Source: Aquabacterium lacunae (GTDB lineage: Bacteria > Pseudomonadota > Gammaproteobacteria > Burkholderiales > Burkholderiaceae_C). From it: a stretch of DNA of 64,000 nt. The DNA is taken from positions 62,001-126,000 of the forward strand of contig NZ_SIXI01000007.1 in assembly GCF_004310865.1 (NCBI RefSeq), read 5' to 3'. Below are positions 60,722 through 64,000 of the stretch, in pieces (position 1 is the first letter of the stretch; each line of letters begins with the position of its first letter). The position numbers and the translations under genes are program-made. The notes below the pieces were generated by a model. It saw nothing but the letters and a program-made list of their open reading frames with translations, searched no databases and was not told the origin of the DNA.

Positions 60722-61723
60722 TCAGATCACCTTCGCGCGCATCAGGTCGTTGGTGTTCAGGGCGCCCACCAGCACGCCCTGGGCATCGACCACCAGCACG
60801 GTGGTGATGCGGCGCGCTTCCATCAGGGCCACGGCCTCGGCGGCCAGCAGCTGGTCACCGATGGTGGCGGGCGAAGGGGTCATCACGGCCTCGGCCGTGA
60901 GCGCGCGCAAGTCGATGCCCGCCTCGATCTTGCGGCGCAGATCGCCGTCGGTGAAGATGCCCAGCACGCGACGTTGCGCATCGACGATGGCGGCAGCGCC
61001 CAGGCCCTTGGCGCTCATTTCGCGCATCAGGTCGCTGAACGACGTGGCCGGGCCCACGGCAGGCACGGCATCGCCCGAGCGCATCACGTCGCGCACATGG
61101 GTCAGCAGGCGGCGGCCCAGCGAACCGCCGGGGTGCGAACGGGCGAAGTCTTCCGGCTTGAAGCCACGGGCTTCCAGCAACACCACGGCCAGGGCATCGC
61201 CCAAGGCCAACTGCGCGGTGGTGGACGCCGTGGGCGCCAGGTTCAGCGGGCAGGCTTCCACGGCCACGGCGCTGTCGAGCACCACGTCGGCGTGGCGTCC
61301 CAGGCTGGAATCGGCCTTGCCCGTGATGGCCAGCAGGGGCACGCCCTGGCGCTTGAGCACGGCCAGCAGGCCGGTCAGCTCTTCGCTTTCGCCCGAATTC
61401 GACAAGGCCAGCACCACGTCTTGCGGCGTGACCATGCCCAGGTCGCCGTGGTGGGCCTCGGCGGGGTGCACGAACATGGCGGGCGTGCCGGTGGACGCCA
61501 ACGTGGCCGCCAGCTTGCGGCCCACGTGGCCGCTCTTGCCCATGCCCATGACCACCACGCGGCCCGTGCAGGCCAGGATCACGTGCACGGCACGCGCGAA
61601 CGACTGGCCCGAGGGGCCACTGAGCCGCTCGCGCATGTCCAGCAGGGCCTGGGCCTCGATCTGCAATGCCTGCCGCGCTTGCGACAGCAGGATGTCCGTG
61701 CCGGGCACGTCGAATGTCGCCAT
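60722..61723 (-). CDS. kdsD: D-arabinose 5-phosphate isomerase KdsD
   Basis: 333 residues. The sugar isomerase (SIS) domain occupies about 40-190, with VVVMGMGKSGHVGRK and the AEAHHGDLGMV loop. Two CBS domains follow (about 210-333). It converts ribulose 5-phosphate into arabinose 5-phosphate, the precursor of Kdo. It is the first gene of the kdsD-kdsC-lptC operon and diverges from the cation antiporter gene with only 44 bases between start codons, so their promoters must overlap. Confidence 0.94.
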   Translation of the reverse strand: MATFDVPGTDILLSQARQALQIEAQALLDMRERLSGPSGQSFARAVHVILACTGRVVVMGMGKSGHVGRKLAATLASTGTPAMFVHPAEAHHGDLGMVTPQDVVLALSNSGESEELTGLLAVLKRQGVPLLAITGKADSSLGRHADVVLDSAVAVEACPLNLAPTASTTAQLALGDALAVVLLEARGFKPEDFARSHPGGSLGRRLLTHVRDVMRSGDAVPAVGPATSFSDLMREMSAKGLGAAAIVDAQRRVLGIFTDGDLRRKIEAGIDLRALTAEAVMTPSPATIGDQLLAAEAVALMEARRITTVLVVDAQGVLVGALNTNDLMRAKVI

Positions 61724-61767
61724 GAAGAAGGGTCCACCTTGTACGATCGGGGAATTCTAGGGACAAC

Positions 61768-63792
61768 ATGGCATCCACGCTCGATCTCACCCTCCTTTAC
61801 CTGCTTGCCGCCGTCTTCGGCGTGGTCATTTGCCGCTTCCTGAAACTGCCGCCCATGCTGGGCTACCTGGGGGTGGGCGTGCTGATCGGGCCCAACGCGC
61901 TGGCCCTGGCCAAAGATTCGGCCGGCGTGAACCACCTGGCCGAGTTCGGGGTGGTGTTCCTGATGTTCGTGATCGGGCTGGAGTTCAACCTGCCCAAGCT
62001 CAAGAGCATGAAGTCGCTGGTGTTCGGCCTGGGCTCCAGCCAGGTGCTGCTGACCATGGTGGCCACCGTGGGCGGCTTCTTCGCGCTGGCCGCCGGCATG
62101 GACTGGCTGGGCATGGGCGCCGACCACCCGAACGGCCTGCTGGGCTGGGGCCTGAGCTGGCAAAGCGCGCTGGCACTGGGCGGGGCGCTGGCCATGAGCT
62201 CGACAGCCATCGTCGTGAAAATGATGGCCGAGCGGCTGGAACTCGACAGCGAGCATGGCCGCCGGGTGATGGGCATCCTGCTGTTCCAGGACCTGGCCGT
62301 GGTGCCGCTGCTGGTGCTGATCCCCACGCTGGGCCAGAGCGCCGGTGACCTGACCGAAGCGCTGCTGTGGGCCACGCTCAAGGCCACGGTGCTGCTGGGC
62401 CTGCTGCTGGCCGGCGGCCAGAAGGTGATGCACTTCTGGCTGACGCTGGTGGCCCGGCGCAAGAGCGAAGAGCTGTTCATGCTCAACCTGCTGCTGGTCA
62501 CGCTGGGCCTGGCCTGGCTGACCGAGCACTTCGGCCTGTCGCTGGCCCTGGGCGCCTTCGTGGCCGGCATGCTGGTGGCCGAGACCGAATACAAGCACCA
62601 GGTGGAAACCGACATCCGCCCCTTCCACGACGTGCTGCTGGGGCTGTTCTTCATCACCATCGGCATGAAGCTGAACTGGCACAGCGTGGTCGACCAGTGG
62701 AAGCTGGTGCTGGTGCTGACCACCCTGCCCGTGCTGTTCAAGCTGGCGCTGGTGACCGGCCTGGCCAAGGCTTTTGGCGCCAGCTCGGGCGTGGCCCTGC
62801 GCACCGGCCTGTACCTGGCCCAGGCGGGCGAATTCGGCTTCGTGCTGCTGAGCCTGGCGGTGGACCACCAGCTGCTGGCGCACAAGGTGCACAGCCCGCT
62901 GCTGGCCTCAATGGTGATCTCGATGATGGTCACGCCCTTGATGATCCAGCAGAGCAACCGCATCGTGAACCGCCTGGTGGCCACCGACTGGCTGATGCAG
63001 TCGCTGGCCATGACCAAGATCGCCAGCAAGGCCATCAACACCGAACACCATGTGCTGATCTGCGGCTATGGCCGTTCGGGCCAGAACCTGGCGCGCCTGC
63101 TGGAGGTCGAAGGCATTCCCTACATGGCGCTTGACCTCGACCCCGACCGCGTGCAGCAGGCTGCTGCGGCCGGGCAGAACGTGGTGTTCGGCGACGCCAC
63201 CCGGCTGCAGAGCCTGCAGGCCGCCGGCCTGACCCGCGCGGCGGCCGTGGTCGTGACCTGGCCGCAGGTGGCGGCCGCCAAGAAGATCCTGGCCATCGTG
63301 CAGGGCCATGCGCCCAAGGTGCCCGTGGTGGTGCGCACCATCGACGAAGCCGGCCTGGACAGCCTGCAGGCCGCCGGCGCCACCGCCGTGGTGCCCGAGG
63401 CCATCGAAGGCTCGCTGATGCTGGCCTCTCAGGCCCTGGTGCTGGTGGGGGTGCCCATGCGCCGGGTGATCCGGCTGGTGCAGGAGCAGCGGGTGGCGCG
63501 CTATGGCCTGCTGCGCGGTTACTTCCACGGTGCCGACGACGACACGGTCGACGAGCTCGAGCTGCAAAGGCTGCAATCTTTCACGCTGACGCGTGATTCA
63601 GCCGCCGTGGGCCGCAAGGTCGGCGAAATTCAGGCGATGCTGTCCGACGTCGTGCTGGTCTCGCTCAAGCGCCACAGCGGGGCCGTCACCGTGCCAGCCG
63701 CCGACCAGCAACTGCAAGCCGGGGACACCCTGGTGTTGTCCGGCCGCCCCAATGACCTGGGCCGAGCCGAGCACGTGCTGCTCGACAGCTAG
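61768..63792 (+). CDS. Monovalent cation:proton antiporter, KefB/YbaL type (CPA2)
   Basis: 674 residues. About 12 membrane helices (1-395) form the CPA2 exchanger, including GVVFLMFVIGLEF and the acidic LALGAFVAGMLVAETEY segment. A RCK/TrkA-N domain begins HVLICGYGRSGQNLARLLE (about 427-445) and a TrkA-C domain closes the protein. This architecture fits potassium or sodium exchange gated by nucleotides or glutathione; the ion is not readable from sequence. It diverges from the Kdo operon, an arrangement common in Burkholderiales. Confidence 0.9.
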   Translation: MASTLDLTLLYLLAAVFGVVICRFLKLPPMLGYLGVGVLIGPNALALAKDSAGVNHLAEFGVVFLMFVIGLEFNLPKLKSMKSLVFGLGSSQVLLTMVATVGGFFALAAGMDWLGMGADHPNGLLGWGLSWQSALALGGALAMSSTAIVVKMMAERLELDSEHGRRVMGILLFQDLAVVPLLVLIPTLGQSAGDLTEALLWATLKATVLLGLLLAGGQKVMHFWLTLVARRKSEELFMLNLLLVTLGLAWLTEHFGLSLALGAFVAGMLVAETEYKHQVETDIRPFHDVLLGLFFITIGMKLNWHSVVDQWKLVLVLTTLPVLFKLALVTGLAKAFGASSGVALRTGLYLAQAGEFGFVLLSLAVDHQLLAHKVHSPLLASMVISMMVTPLMIQQSNRIVNRLVATDWLMQSLAMTKIASKAINTEHHVLICGYGRSGQNLARLLEVEGIPYMALDLDPDRVQQAAAAGQNVVFGDATRLQSLQAAGLTRAAAVVVTWPQVAAAKKILAIVQGHAPKVPVVVRTIDEAGLDSLQAAGATAVVPEAIEGSLMLASQALVLVGVPMRRVIRLVQEQRVARYGLLRGYFHGADDDTVDELELQRLQSFTLTRDSAAVGRKVGEIQAMLSDVVLVSLKRHSGAVTVPAADQQLQAGDTLVLSGRPNDLGRAEHVLLDS

Positions 63793-63866
63793 CCCCAAAC
63801 CCCTTGCGGCGCGCTACATTGCTGACAGTAACAACAGAAGCAGTGGACTCCGAGGAGCGCGCAGGC

Positions 63867-64000
63867 ATGAACCTGAGACGCAGACTGTGGCTCGCCGCCA
63901 CCTTGTGGACCGTGGTCGTGGTGGTGGGCACCGGTGTGGCCTATCGCGTGGACCAGCAGCATGCCCGCCACCAGGCGCTTGAAGTGGGTGGGCATCGGCT
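63867..64000 (+). CDS. Partial gene, membrane-anchored protein (N-terminus only)
   Basis: An ATG at 63867, preceded by GAGGAG about 10 bases upstream, opens a frame of 44 codons to the window edge. It starts MNLRRRLWLAATLWTVVVV, one membrane helix (about 6-24), followed by a polar stretch (RVDQQHARHQALEVG) that looks like the start of a periplasmic sensor region. This start is typical of diguanylate cyclases, chemoreceptors or histidine kinases, but the type cannot be told. Confidence 0.6.
   Translation, partial: MNLRRRLWLAATLWTVVVVVGTGVAYRVDQQHARHQALEVGGHR

Overview
The window reads as chromosomal DNA of a high-GC betaproteobacterium, most likely order Burkholderiales (Comamonadaceae or Leptothrix/Ideonella-like; the family cannot be fixed by eye). 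The evidence is the gene sets mnmG-rsmG-parA-parB and kefB-type antiporter/kdsD-kdsC-lptC, the many DUF1501/DUF1800, YceI/cytochrome b561 and YchJ type genes, and a type-B exosortase system. No rRNA, tRNA, CRISPR array, insertion sequence or prophage was seen. Both ends of the window cut genes (positions 1-288 and 63867-64000).

Region 1 (1-6540, minus strand) is an exopolysaccharide operon that is visibly AT-richer than everything after it: exosortase B, the EpsF chain-length protein, the EpsG-type kinase, EpsI, an Alg14/Alg13-like split glycosyltransferase, a Wzx-type flippase and the start of a further membrane protein. Region 2 (6683-23333) holds a DUF1501/DUF1800 export pair, a sugar nucleotidyltransferase, an XerC-type recombinase and then the substrates and accessory factor of the exosortase: a von Willebrand-type PEP-CTERM protein, the large TPR lipoprotein PrsT, and four more PEP-CTERM proteins in two adjacent pairs, around an AraC regulator and an HDOD protein. 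One pair shares a nearly identical 159-bp DNA block that carries both the sorting tail and a transcription terminator.

Region 3 (23469-32049) is signalling and redox: two hybrid histidine kinases, a diguanylate cyclase, two YceI proteins with a cytochrome b561, a flavin reductase and a methyltransferase. Region 4 (32091-45071) is the chromosome-partition neighbourhood: mnmG, rsmG, parA and parB keep their usual order and strand but are pulled apart by a 7.1-kb and a 1.2-kb block of accessory genes. A perfect parS-type site lies inside mnmG, a one-mismatch site inside rsmG, and a weaker one downstream of a PEP-CTERM gene, so this is probably near the replication origin.

Region 5 (45290-57392) is the least familiar part. 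It contains two PEP-CTERM proteins, a YkgJ-type cysteine-cluster protein, a NarL/LuxR-type two-component pair, and three related lipoproteins of which the third is a fusion of the first two. A second membrane sensor resembles the kinase but ends where its catalytic core should begin. An inverted repeat, TCCCGA-N4-TCGGGA, occurs three times in the gaps flanking the response regulator and nowhere else that I noticed, suggesting a dedicated regulon. Region 6 (57629-64000) holds a glycine-rich RNA-binding protein, a basic secreted protein, an SDR enzyme, LptC, KdsC, KdsD and a KefB-like antiporter.
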